Shown here in pieces: positions 6,361 through 16,100 of a stretch of 48,179 nt of DNA. How positions within the stretch are numbered: the first letter of the stretch is position 1; each line of letters opens with the position of its first letter. Under the pieces are notes generated by a model that made no database searches, was not told the origin of the DNA, and saw nothing but the letters and a program-made list of their open reading frames with translations. Source of the DNA: Chloroflexota bacterium (GTDB lineage Bacteria > Chloroflexota > Chloroflexia > Thermobaculales > Thermobaculaceae). Both the position numbers and the translations under genes were made by a program. The stretch spans positions 1-48,179 of the forward strand of contig CADDYR010000003.1 of the NCBI GenBank assembly GCA_902810765.1, in the 5' to 3' direction.

Positions 6361-9051
6361 TCAGCGCTCCGAGAGACGCCTCGCCAGTCGGCGGCGCCTG
6401 AACGCGCGCACCAGCTCCAGCGCGCGGGAAGGTGCGCGCCGGATCGCCTGCGACATCACCGTGTTCCACTCGGTCCCGAGCAGCACCCCATCACCGCGAC
6501 GCCTGCCGAACACCTCGGCCACGTACTGGCTGGTGATACTGCTGATCGAGCGGTCGGCGCTCGGGATCGTCACCGCCAGGCTCCGGCCGTACTCGGTGGG
6601 CGTCTGGCTCGCCGGGTGGCTCACCCCGAGCGCCATGCCCAGGTGCAGCAGCTTCGCGTACTGCCTGCGCGCGCCGCTCAGCCCGCGCAGGCGCAGCCTC
6701 AGCAACAGCAGCGTCAGACCGCACAGCAACGCCAGACCGCCCACCAGCCCCCCTAGCGCCACGAGCACCGCGGGCGGGCCGGACTGCTGCTGGACCGCAC
6801 CTCCCGTACCTATCGGCTGGTGGCAGTAGTTCGTGATGTCGAAGCGCACGCACGGCTGCGAGATGCCGTAGCGCCCGTTCAGCGATGCCTGCGTGCTCGG
6901 CTTGGTCGAGGTCTTGCCCGGCTGGGGCACTCCGCGCATCACCGGCGCCCGGATCGGGGTCGGCTCGTAGTTCACCCAGCCGTACTTGTCGTAGTACACC
7001 TGCGGCCAGGCGTGGGCCTGGGCCTCGGTGACGACGTACTTCCCGGTCTGCGTGTTGTACTGCCCCGGAGCGAACCCCGTGACCACCCTCGCCGGGATGC
7101 CGAGCTCCCGAAGCATCACGACCATCGCCGAGGCGTAGTAGGTGCAGTAGCCGCGCTTCTGGTGGAACAGGAAGTAGTCCACGAAGTCCTGCCCAGGCGG
7201 GGTCGGAGGCATGTCCGTGTCGTACTTCAGCTTGCGCAGGTAAGCCTCGATCGCCCTCGCCTTCTCGTGCTTCGTCTTCGCCCCCCGGGTAATCTCCAGG
7301 GCCAGCCGCCGCACCCGGTCGGGCACGGTCGGCGGGAGCTGCAGGTACTCCTCGCGCACCCACGCGGGCGCCGGGGCGTCGTCCCGGTTGAGCTGGGAGT
7401 CCGTCGGGCTGGGGATGACCGACCTCACCGTGTAGGTGGAGCCCTTCCTAAGCGGCGGGGCCGAGGTCACGTCTATCACGTCCTCGGGCATCGTCTGATC
7501 GAAGAGGTACTCGATGACGGCCTTGCCCTTCGTATGGGTGAAGTGGGCCAGGAAGCCGTGCTGCTCGAGCTTGCGGAAGGCGGCCTGCAGCTTGTTGAAC
7601 GCCTCGACCTGCTTCTGGTCCAGGGCCGGAAGCTGCGGCGGCGGGTACTCCGTCACGGTCTCGCTCTGCAGCCCGCCGTAGCCTATCCACTCGATCTTCG
7701 TCCTATGGGGCTTGACGGGCATCAGTCTGAGGCGCACGGCGTACGCCGAGGCGTAGTCGAGGTTCTTCGTGCCCACCGTGCGGATCAGCTCGCGGACCCT
7801 CTCGAGCTCGGGGCCGCCCGCCTCCTTCACATCCGGGCTGAGCTTGCCCTTCACCGGGAGCTGGCCCTCGCGCGTCACCTGCCTCACCTGCCAGACGGCC
7901 GTGCGGTCCACCGAGACCGGGCGGTCTCCCGCGAATATCGTCCGCCCGATCGGCATCAGCACCGTGACCTTCTGCTGGGCCTTCTCGAACCCGTCGGGCA
8001 GGTGGGAGTCGTACTCCTTGGAGTCCAGGTTCCGGCCGCGCACGACCGCGACGTCCTGTGGGTCGTGCTGATTGGCCGACTGCCACGAGCGTCCCGTGTA
8101 CCTGTCGAAGGCGACGCTGCGCCAGTACTGGCCCGGCGCCAGGCCGGTGGCGCTGAACACCGGCTGGTTGCCCAGGTTCAGCGGTCCGCCGAGGTTGAAG
8201 CTGTCGGAGAAGCTCGTGAAGCCCCCGCCGATAGCTCCGAAGCCGCCTCCGTTGTTGGAGGACGGGTACAGGAAGGCGAAGGCGTCCTGCCACTTGCTCT
8301 CGACCTGCTTCCACGGCTCCTGGGCGGCCTTGATCGCGCGGTGCACGCTCGCCGCCAGGCTGTGGCTCGGACCGTGCCACGCGATGATGATCAGCAGTAT
8401 CGAGACGACACCCCCGAGGAGGAGGGCCTTCGAGGCGAGGCCGCTCTCGTGGCCGAGCCCGTCCCGCCGCCAGCTGGCCTGCTTGCGAGCGACGTGCGAC
8501 TGCACCATCAGCAGCATCGAGGCGATCAGGAACGCGATGAACGGCCCGTTGTCCGGATAGCGGGAGTACCCGAGGTTGATGAGCATCACCAGGCCGGTAG
8601 GCAGCACCGACCACCACACCCAGCCGTAGCGGAACACGAACCAGGCGCTGTCGTACGCCAGCAGCCACACGATGAACCCCATCGTGAGCACGAACAGCAG
8701 CTGATCGTAGCTGCTGCCCCCGTGAACCACCACCGACAGCCAGTCGGTGAACCGCTGCCACAGCAGCCCGAGCCTCGACTCTCCCGGCGACTCGTCGGGC
8801 GGGATCAGCCGGCTCGTCATCCACAGCACCAGCAGGAAGCCGCCCAGCAGGCCGGCCACGTGGGCCTTCGTCGCGGTCAGCCTGGTGCCCGCCAGCAGCG
8901 TCCCCACGATCACGCCAAGCAGCGCCAGCGGCATCAGCAGATCGAGCCCGTCGGTCCACTTGGCCTGCGCCACGGAGCTCGCGAGGCTGCCGAGCACGAC
9001 GAACAGCAGGAACACGGTCACCAGCTTGGATGACTCGAGCCGCGCCCTCAT
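6361..9051 (-). CDS. Transglutaminase-like membrane protein (TgpA/DUF3488 type)
   Basis: An 896-residue integral membrane protein. The first 250 residues or so hold a cluster of hydrophobic helices, followed by a long extracytoplasmic region with a transglutaminase-core domain, then a single helix (VLVALGGLVGGLALLCGLTLLLL) and a basic cytosolic tail. The catalytic set is Cys636 in GYCTYYASAMV, His680 in AHAWPQVYY and an acidic residue at 696 in GWVNYEPTP. The third position is Glu, where P. aeruginosa TgpA has Asp. Substrate unknown; related proteins are thought to act on cell-surface peptides. ATG 9051 follows GAGGAGG at 6 bases and overlaps the DUF58 stop as ATGA. Last gene of the moxR operon. 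Confidence 0.9.
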   Translation of the reverse strand: MRARLESSKLVTVFLLFVVLGSLASSVAQAKWTDGLDLLMPLALLGVIVGTLLAGTRLTATKAHVAGLLGGFLLVLWMTSRLIPPDESPGESRLGLLWQRFTDWLSVVVHGGSSYDQLLFVLTMGFIVWLLAYDSAWFVFRYGWVWWSVLPTGLVMLINLGYSRYPDNGPFIAFLIASMLLMVQSHVARKQASWRRDGLGHESGLASKALLLGGVVSILLIIIAWHGPSHSLAASVHRAIKAAQEPWKQVESKWQDAFAFLYPSSNNGGGFGAIGGGFTSFSDSFNLGGPLNLGNQPVFSATGLAPGQYWRSVAFDRYTGRSWQSANQHDPQDVAVVRGRNLDSKEYDSHLPDGFEKAQQKVTVLMPIGRTIFAGDRPVSVDRTAVWQVRQVTREGQLPVKGKLSPDVKEAGGPELERVRELIRTVGTKNLDYASAYAVRLRLMPVKPHRTKIEWIGYGGLQSETVTEYPPPQLPALDQKQVEAFNKLQAAFRKLEQHGFLAHFTHTKGKAVIEYLFDQTMPEDVIDVTSAPPLRKGSTYTVRSVIPSPTDSQLNRDDAPAPAWVREEYLQLPPTVPDRVRRLALEITRGAKTKHEKARAIEAYLRKLKYDTDMPPTPPGQDFVDYFLFHQKRGYCTYYASAMVVMLRELGIPARVVTGFAPGQYNTQTGKYVVTEAQAHAWPQVYYDKYGWVNYEPTPIRAPVMRGVPQPGKTSTKPSTQASLNGRYGISQPCVRFDITNYCHQPIGTGGAVQQQSGPPAVLVALGGLVGGLALLCGLTLLLLRLRLRGLSGARRQYAKLLHLGMALGVSHPASQTPTEYGRSLAVTIPSADRSISSITSQYVAEVFGRRRGDGVLLGTEWNTVMSQAIRRAPSRALELVRAFRRRRLARRLSER

Positions 9052-10322
9052 CGCACACCTCCTCTGCCTTCAGCAACCACCACCGCGCGGCTGTCGACTC
9101 CGGACTCGAGCCTGTCCCTGATGTCGTCGCCGTTGCGGACCCAGAACTCTCGCAGTCTGCCCGTGCGCCCGGCGCCGTCCGGCCTGAGCAGCGGCAGCCG
9201 CGAGTCGAAGCTGCGGGCGTCCACGAAGATCGCCGTGACGGGCGCGTTGTAGCCGGGGGCCAGGTCCACCCCGGAAAGCCACCGACCCGTGATGTCCGGA
9301 GTTATGACGAGCAGGGAATGGTTCCCTGCGAAGAACTGCTGGTGGGAGGCGAGCACGTCCCTCAGCGGGGGCGTCTGCGACTCGTGCGCCACTGCGAGCA
9401 CCTCGAGGATCTTCCAGAGCTGCCTGCTGCCGCGCTCGGGCGGCAGCACCTGCCGCTCCCCCGACCACGTCAGGAGCCCCACGCTTCGTCCGCGCTCGAG
9501 CATGTAGGACGCGACCGTGGCGGCGATCGTGACGCTGTACTCGACGCTCGAGTTCAGGTAGTGTCGCCGGCCATCGGGCTCGACCGAGCGATCGGGCGTA
9601 GCCTTCGGCGCGTGCAGCCTGCGGTCGAGGTCCAGCACTATCCAGACGTCCGCCACGGGATCGAGGTCGAACTCCTTCACCATCAGCTTCTGATGGTGCG
9701 CGGTCGCCCTCCAGCTGACCCGGTTCAGGCTGTCGCCGGGCAGGTAGTCCCTGACGGTGGTGACGTTCGGCGTGGACTGGAACGAGCGACGGCGGGTGAC
9801 GGTGCCGCCCGGCAGCTCGAGGGCGGGCAGGGGGAACTCCCTGAGCTCGACGATCTGAGGGTACACCAGCAGGTCGAACCTCTCGCCTGCCTCGATCTCG
9901 CGCGTGAACAGCCCGAAAGGGTCGGACGCGGAGATGGTAAGCGGGCCGAGATGGTACAGCCCGCGCGCGGTGCAGAGCGTCCGGCGCCTCCACCGGCGCT
10001 CGGCGCGGGAGGGGATGCTCAGCACGCTGCCCACCTGACGGTTCGGCAGCGTGCCGCCGTCGCGCACCTCGATCCACAGCTTGGGCAGGAACGAGGGGTT
10101 GCGCAGCACGAGCCACTCGCGCAGCGTCTGGCCGACCTGCAGGCGCAGCTCAGGGATCTCGCGCAGGATCGAGAGCCTCCAGAAGGCGATGCGCGACCAC
10201 AGGTACGAGAAGATCAGCACCGCCAGGAGCAGCCAGCACAGCTGGAAGAGCAGCCGCCAGCCGGTGGCGACCGCGCTGATCCCGATGATTACCGCCAGGA
10301 GGAGTATCGCGACCGGGTTCAT
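9048..10322 (-). CDS. DUF58 family membrane-anchored protein
   Basis: A 424-residue protein with two adjacent N-terminal membrane helices (residues about 4-22 and 24-45) followed by a cytosolic DUF58 domain. The diagnostic core NRVSWRATAHHQKLMVKEFDLDP is present, followed by the von Willebrand-like strand VWIVLDLDR. DUF58 proteins nearly always pair with MoxR ATPases and are thought to be their partners in assembling or maturing protein complexes; the exact role is unknown. The start at ATG 10322 fits the hydrophobic N-terminus. It lies 17 bases after the moxR stop and overlaps the downstream transglutaminase gene by ATGA. Confidence 0.9.
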   Translation of the reverse strand: MNPVAILLLAVIIGISAVATGWRLLFQLCWLLLAVLIFSYLWSRIAFWRLSILREIPELRLQVGQTLREWLVLRNPSFLPKLWIEVRDGGTLPNRQVGSVLSIPSRAERRWRRRTLCTARGLYHLGPLTISASDPFGLFTREIEAGERFDLLVYPQIVELREFPLPALELPGGTVTRRRSFQSTPNVTTVRDYLPGDSLNRVSWRATAHHQKLMVKEFDLDPVADVWIVLDLDRRLHAPKATPDRSVEPDGRRHYLNSSVEYSVTIAATVASYMLERGRSVGLLTWSGERQVLPPERGSRQLWKILEVLAVAHESQTPPLRDVLASHQQFFAGNHSLLVITPDITGRWLSGVDLAPGYNAPVTAIFVDARSFDSRLPLLRPDGAGRTGRLREFWVRNGDDIRDRLESGVDSRAVVVAEGRGGVR

Positions 10323-10339
10323 CCCCCGCAGCGTCCCTG

Positions 10340-11293
10340 CTACCGAGCCACGGCGCGCGAGCCCGGCACGGGGACGCGCTCCAGCGCGTCCGAGACCACG
10401 CTCTCGGGGGTGACCTGTCGCATCCGCGCGCCGGTGTTGACTATCACCCGATGGGCCAGCACCACGCTCGCCAGCGCCTTGACGTCGTCCGGAGTCACGT
10501 ATTCCCGCCCGTGCATCGCGGCCCTGGCCTGCGAGGCGCGGTACAGCCCCAGCGAGCCGCGCGGGCTCGCGCCGAGGTACACGTCCTCGTTCTCGCGGGT
10601 CGCGGCCGTGACGTTCACGATGTACTCGCTCACGAGCGGGTCCGCGTACACCTCGCGTATCGCCTGCTGGGCCGCCACGAGCTCCGCGACGTCCACCACC
10701 TGATCTATGTCCTCCAGGGGGTGGCGCCGCTGCTGGTGCTGCAGGATCGAGACCTCGTCGCCCCGCGCGGGATAGCCGAGCGCGAGGCGCATCAGGAAGC
10801 GATCGAGCTGGGCCTCGGGCAGGGGAAAGGTGCCCTCGTACTCGATCGGGTTCTCCGTCGCCATCACGATGAACGGCTCCGACATCGGGTGGGTGATGCC
10901 ATCCACCGTCACCTGTCGCTCCTCCATCGCCTCCAGGAGGGCCGACTGCGTCTTGGGGGTGGCGCGGTTGATCTCGTCCGCGAGCACGACGTTCGCCGCG
11001 ATCGGCCCCGCGCGGTACTCGAACTCCCCGCTCTTCTGGTTGTAGATGGAGACTCCGGTCACGTCGCTCGGAAGCAGGTCGGGGGTGAACTGGATGCGCT
11101 TGAAGCTGCACCCGAGCGACCTGGCGAGGGACTTGGCCAGCACCGTCTTGCCGACGCCCGGCACGTCCTCGATCAGCACGTGACCCTTGCTCAGGAGGGC
11201 GATCAGGGCAAGCTCCACCTCGGCGTGCTTGCCGACGATCACGCGCTCCACGTTCTGCACGACCCTATCCGCGACGCCGGCGAGATCGTTCAA
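10340..11293 (-). CDS. MoxR-family AAA+ ATPase
   Basis: A 317-residue cytosolic AAA+ ATPase of the MoxR group, which acts as a chaperone-like remodeller for cofactor insertion or complex assembly. Walker A is [16 protein letters not shown], Walker B is [10 protein letters not shown] followed by the family signature [17 protein letters not shown], and sensor 1 is [11 protein letters not shown]. The C-terminal helical lid ends near [10 protein letters not shown]. The start is TTG 11293, with AAAGGA 6 bases upstream. It heads the moxR-DUF58-transglutaminase operon, driven by an extended -10 box at 11344-11352 on the minus strand and divergent from polX. Confidence 0.93.
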   Translation of the reverse strand: MNDLAGVADRVVQNVERVIVGKHAEVELALIALLSKGHVLIEDVPGVGKTVLAKSLARSLGCSFKRIQFTPDLLPSDVTGVSIYNQKSGEFEYRAGPIAANVVLADEINRATPKTQSALLEAMEERQVTVDGITHPMSEPFIVMATENPIEYEGTFPLPEAQLDRFLMRLALGYPARGDEVSILQHQQRRHPLEDIDQVVDVAELVAAQQAIREVYADPLVSEYIVNVTAATRENEDVYLGASPRGSLGLYRASQARAAMHGREYVTPDDVKALASVVLAHRVIVNTGARMRQVTPESVVSDALERVPVPGSRAVAR

Positions 11294-11342
11294 CTCTTTT
11301 CCTTTGCAGCTGAAGCAGGTTCAGGTTAAGCGAGCGTTAGAG

Positions 11343-11352
11343 TATTATATCA
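11343..11352. promoter_or_regulatory. Overlapping divergent -10 boxes for moxR and polX
   Basis: On the minus strand TG-A-TATAAT (plus coordinates 11344-11352) is an exact extended -10 element facing moxR. On the plus strand the same bases read TATTAT (11343-11348), with a weak TTCAGG at 11320-11325 at 17-base spacing, facing polX. The two -10 boxes share five bases, as in symmetric bidirectional bacterial promoters. The minus-strand promoter is well supported; the plus-strand use is inference. Confidence 0.6.
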
Positions 11353-11412
11353 GAGCTTTACGAAACCAGATTCGTTACTGGATTCATTTCGAAGACGGAA
11401 GGGGCAAGTTCC

Positions 11413-13146
11413 GTGCCCGGAGAGCTGAGCAACGTCCAGGTCGCCGCGACGTTCGAGCGACTGGCGGACCTGCTGGAGATCAGAGGCGAGACGGTCTACA
11501 AGGTGGCCGCCTACCGCAAGGCCGCCGAGAGCATCCGCAACCTCCCGGAGAGCCTCGCCGACGTCCGCGAGCGCGGCGAGCTGGAGAAGGTGCCGGGGGT
11601 CGGCAGGGCCATCGCGCAGAAGATCGACGACCTGTACGAGACCGGCTCGTTCAAGCTGCTGGACGAGGTGCAGGCGGAGTATCCGCCGACCGTCGCCGAG
11701 CTTCTCACCGTGCCCGACGTCGGTCCGAAGCGCGCGCGCCAGATGTACAAAGAGCTCGGCATAGACAGCCTCGTCGCGCTCCGACAGGCGGTGGAGGACG
11801 GGAGCATCCGGAGGCTCTCGGGGCTCGGGCAGAAGGGGCTGGAGCGCATCGTGGCCGGGCTCGCCTCGATGCGCCCGCCGGACGAGCGCGTGCCCCTCGG
11901 CTCCGCGCGAGAGGCCGGGCTCGAGCTGATCAGCGCGCTCCGGGATAGCGCGCCCGGCCTGGAGGAGGTCGAGTTCGCCGGCAGCGTGAGGCGGTTCGAG
12001 GAGACGATCGGCGACCTGGACCTGGTCGCGGCCTCAGAGGACCCGGAGGCGGTCGTGCGGGCGTTCGTGAGCCTGCCTCAGGTGGCGCGCACGGAGATGA
12101 GGGGACCGAACCGCTGCAGGGTGCTGCTGCGGAGCAACGTCGCGGCGGACCTGTGGGTGCTTCCCCGAAGGCACTGGGGGTCGCTCCTGTGCCACGTCAC
12201 CGGCAACAAGTACCACGACATCCGCCTCCGCGACCTCGCGCTCGCGAGGGGCGCGAGCATGAGCGAGTACGGCTTCAGGAGGGGAGACCGGCTCGTCGCT
12301 TGCGCGACCGAGGAGGAGGTCTACGGATTCCTCGGGATGCAGCCGATCCCCCCGACGATGCGCTCGGGTGGCGACGAGATAGACCTCGCGCTCAGGCACA
12401 AGCTGCCTCGGGTCGTAGAGGTCTCCGACCTCAGGGGCGACCTGCACGTGCACTCGGACTGGAGCGACGGCAAGCGCACGATCCGGGAGATGGCGCTCGC
12501 GGCCCGGGACCGCGGCTACGAGTACGTGTGCATCACGGACCACTCCCAGAGCCTGGGCGTCGCGAACGGCCTCACGCCGGAGCGGCTCGCCCGGCAGCGC
12601 GAGGAGATAGACGAGCTGAACCGCGAGCTCGCCCCCTTCCGGGTGCTGCAGGGAGTGGAGCTGGAGGTCAGGGGCGACGGGCGACTCGACCTCCCCGACG
12701 ACGTGCTCGAGCGCCTCCACCTGGTCGTGGCCTCCGTGCACAGCGGCCTGAGGCAGGGGCGGGAGAGGGTCACCGCGCGGGCGCTCTCGGCGATCCGCCA
12801 CCCGCTCGTGGACGTGCTCGCGCATCCCACCGGCCGCATAGTCGGCGGCCGGGCCGGAGGCGACTTCGACCTCGAGGCCCTGTATCGGGAGGCGGCGAAG
12901 ACCGGCACGGCGCTCGAGATCAACGGCGACCCCGCGCGCCTAGACCTCAGGGACGCCCACGCCCGCCGGGCGCTCGAGGTCGGCTGCACGCTCAGCCTGG
13001 ACAGCGACGCCCACTCGGTCGAGGGGCTCGACAACGTGGTGTACGCCACCGCGATCGCGCAGCGCGCCTGGACAGCGCCGGACCGCGTGCTGAACACCCT
13101 GCCGCTGCAGGGCCTGCTGGCCCGCCGGAAGCGCAGCCGGCGGTGA
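11413..13146 (+). CDS. polX: DNA polymerase/3'-5' exonuclease PolX
   Basis: A 577-residue family X DNA polymerase fused to a PHP phosphoesterase, acting in gap-filling base excision repair. The order is an N-terminal 8-kDa helix-hairpin-helix domain (VPGVGRAIAQKI), a second helix-hairpin-helix (VPDVGPKRARQMY), the palm with metal ligands Asp201 and Asp203 (GDLDLVAA), and the C-terminal PHP domain starting DLHVHSDWSDG (His345, His347, Asp349). The PHP set continues with TDHS, VELEV, SVHSG and DSDAH. Length matches bacterial PolX (about 570). GTG 11413 follows AAGGGG. It converges on dnaE with 11 bases between. Confidence 0.95.
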   Translation: MPGELSNVQVAATFERLADLLEIRGETVYKVAAYRKAAESIRNLPESLADVRERGELEKVPGVGRAIAQKIDDLYETGSFKLLDEVQAEYPPTVAELLTVPDVGPKRARQMYKELGIDSLVALRQAVEDGSIRRLSGLGQKGLERIVAGLASMRPPDERVPLGSAREAGLELISALRDSAPGLEEVEFAGSVRRFEETIGDLDLVAASEDPEAVVRAFVSLPQVARTEMRGPNRCRVLLRSNVAADLWVLPRRHWGSLLCHVTGNKYHDIRLRDLALARGASMSEYGFRRGDRLVACATEEEVYGFLGMQPIPPTMRSGGDEIDLALRHKLPRVVEVSDLRGDLHVHSDWSDGKRTIREMALAARDRGYEYVCITDHSQSLGVANGLTPERLARQREEIDELNRELAPFRVLQGVELEVRGDGRLDLPDDVLERLHLVVASVHSGLRQGRERVTARALSAIRHPLVDVLAHPTGRIVGGRAGGDFDLEALYREAAKTGTALEINGDPARLDLRDAHARRALEVGCTLSLDSDAHSVEGLDNVVYATAIAQRAWTAPDRVLNTLPLQGLLARRKRSRR

Positions 13147-13157
13147 GCCGTGCCCCC

Positions 13158-16100
13158 TCACGCCACGCGATGACGGCCGTTCGGACTCGATGCCTCGATC
13201 ATCCGCCAGCGGCGGCCGCCGAGCAGCGCCTCCAGTTCAGCCTCGAGCGTCGCGGACATCCGCACGTCGAGGCTGCCCGGCTGAACCACGATGGACCTGC
13301 CGCCCACCGCGAGCTGGATGCTCACCCTGTCCTCCCCGCGATATCTTGACGAGCTCAGTAGCTCGTACAGCATCTGCATCCGCTCGATGTCGGCATCCAC
13401 GTCCTCGGTCGTGGGCAGCATTATGCGCACCTCGAACACCTTGTTCGCGTCGCGCGCCTCGCCGTCGCCGGCCTGCGCGGGCGTCTCCTCGGGAGCGGGC
13501 TCGTCCCGTGCCTCCTCCTCGGGGTTCGCGCTGTACGGCCTGACCGACTCGCACACCAGCTGGAGGCTGTCTCCTCGCTCGTCGAGCTTCCCCTCCACCT
13601 CGAGGATCGCGTCGTCCTTGAGCAGCTCGCGGTGCGCCTCGTACACCTTCGGGAAGACCACGAAGTCCATCTTGCCCGTCAGGTCCTCGAGCTTCGCGAC
13701 GAGCATCGCGTCCTTCTTCTTCGTCGTGAGCACGCGCGACGCGGTGAGCATACCGATCGTCCTCACCGTCTGGCCGAGCATCTCCCGCGAGAGGTCCGAG
13801 AGCAGGTAGAGGTCCTCGCCCCTGCTGCCGTTGTCGAGCGCGGCCGTGAGGGGGTGATCGGCGAGGTACACTCCGAGCATCTCCTTCTCCCAGGCGAGCA
13901 GCTGCTCGCGCGGCGCCTCCTCAGCGTCCGGGAGGGTCATGGTGGGCACGAACTCCTCCGCGCTCGTCTCGCCTCCGAACATGCTGAGCTGGCCCGCGCC
14001 GCTTGCCCTCTGCGCACGCTGCCCGAGCGCCAAGGCCTCCTCGACGGACGCGAGCAGCTGCGCGCGCTTCCCGAACTCGTCGCACGCCCCCGCCTTGATC
14101 AGGCTCTCGAGCACCCGCCGGTTGACCAGGCGGGTGTCCACGGTGCGGCACAGGTGGTCCAGCGACTTGAAGCGCTTGTCGGGCAGGCCCTCCCGGGCCT
14201 CGAGGACCGCGCGGATCGGGCCGCTGCCCACGTTCTTGATCGCGGCGAGCCCGAAGCGTATTGGCACCGGGCCGTCACCCTGGGCTGCCTCGGGCTCGAG
14301 CTCGAAGCCCTCGTGGCTGTGGTTGATGTCCGGCGGCAGCACCTCGATCCCCATCCGCCTGCACTCGGCGATCCCCGAGGCGATCTTCTCGGCGTTGCCC
14401 ATGCCCACCGTGAGGAACGCGCTCATGTACTCGGAGGGGTAGTTCGCCTTGAGGTACGCGGTCTGGTAAGCCACGAGGGCATAGGCCGCGGCGTGCCCCT
14501 TGTTGAAGCCGTAGCGGGCGAACGGCTCCATCCACTCCCACAAGGCCGCCGCTTGGTCCTTCGTGAGCCCGCCGTGCTCCTGGCACCCCTTGACGAACTT
14601 CGCCCGCTGGGCCTCGAGCTCGGACTTGATCTTCTTGCCCACCGCCTTGCGGAGCTTGTCGGCCTCCTCCCACGTGTAGCCGGCCAGCTCGATCGAGATG
14701 AGCAGGATGTCGTCCTGGTACACGAGCACGCCGAACGAGTCGCGGAGGATCGGCTCGAGCTGCGGCACCAGGTACTCGACGGGCTCGGTGCCGTGCTTGC
14801 GCGCGATGTAGTGGGGGATGTTCTCCATAGGCCCCGGCCGGTACAGGCTGATCATCGCAGCGAGGTCGTAGATGTTCGTCGGCTTCAGGTCCTTGACGTA
14901 CCGCCGCATGCCCGCCGACTCCAGCTGGAACACCCCCGTCGTCTCGCCACTGGACAGGAGCTCGTAAGTCTTTGCGTCGTCCAGAGGCAGCCTGTCCAGG
15001 TCGAGCTCTATGCCGCGGGTGCGCTTGATGATCTTCACCGCGCGGCCCAGGATCGAGAGGTTGGCCAGCCCCAGGAAGTCCATCTTGAGCAGGCCGATCG
15101 CCTCGGCCATCCGCATGTCGTACTGGATGAGCGGCTTGCTGCCGCTCGCGTCGTTCTGTACCGGCGCGTAGTTCGTGATCGGTTCACGAGAGATGATCAC
15201 CCCCGCGGCGTGGGTGGAGGCGTGGCGGGTGACCCCCTCGAGCCGGGCCGCCACGTCGAGCATCTTGTGGATGGCGGGATCCTTCTCGTACCACTCCCGC
15301 AGCGCCGCGGAGCTCTCCAGCGCGGTCGCGATGCTCCATCCGGGCTGGATCATCTTCGCTACCGAGTCGCAGTCGCCGTAGCTGATCCCCAGCACACGGC
15401 CGACGTCGCGCACCGCGGCGCGGGCCTCCATCGTGCCGAAGGTGATGATCTGGGCCACCTTGTCCTGGCCGTACTTCTCGGCCACGTACTGGATCACTTC
15501 CTCGCGGCGGCTGTCCTCGAAGTCCATGTCTATGTCGGGCGGCGACGGCCTGTAGGGGTTCAGGAACCTCTCGAACGGCAGCTTGTACACCAGCGGGTCG
15601 GCGCTGGTGATCCCGAGCAGGTACGACACCAGGCTGCCCGCCGCCGAGCCCCTGGTCGTGATCGCGATCCCCTGCTGTCGCGACCAGTTCGCGAAGTCCT
15701 GCACTATCAGGAAGTACGCGACGTAGCCCTTCTGCTCGATCACGCTCAGCTCGTACTCGAGCCTCTCGCGGACCTCTGGCGTCTCGCGCTCGTAGCGCTT
15801 GCCGATGCCCTCCTCGCACAGCCTACGGAGGTACTCAGAGGGGGTGTATCCGGGCGGGACCTCGTAGTGGGGCAGGATCCACTTGCCCATCGGGATCTCG
15901 AGGTCGCACATCTCTGCGATTCGCAGCGTGTTACTCAGCGCCTCCGGCACCTCGCCAAAGATCCTCGCCATCTCCTCGGGCGGGCGCATGTAGTTGGTGT
16001 CGGAGGCCATACGCATGCGGTTCTCGTCGCTCACCATGCGGCCCGTCTGGACGCAGAGCAGGATGTCCTGGATCTCCGCGTCCTCCTGCCGGGGGTAGTG

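Noticed and set aside
6820-9033. Long plus-strand frame opposite the transglutaminase gene
   Set aside because: Same high-GC shadow effect; no domain, no ribosome-binding site, while the minus frame carries catalytic motifs.
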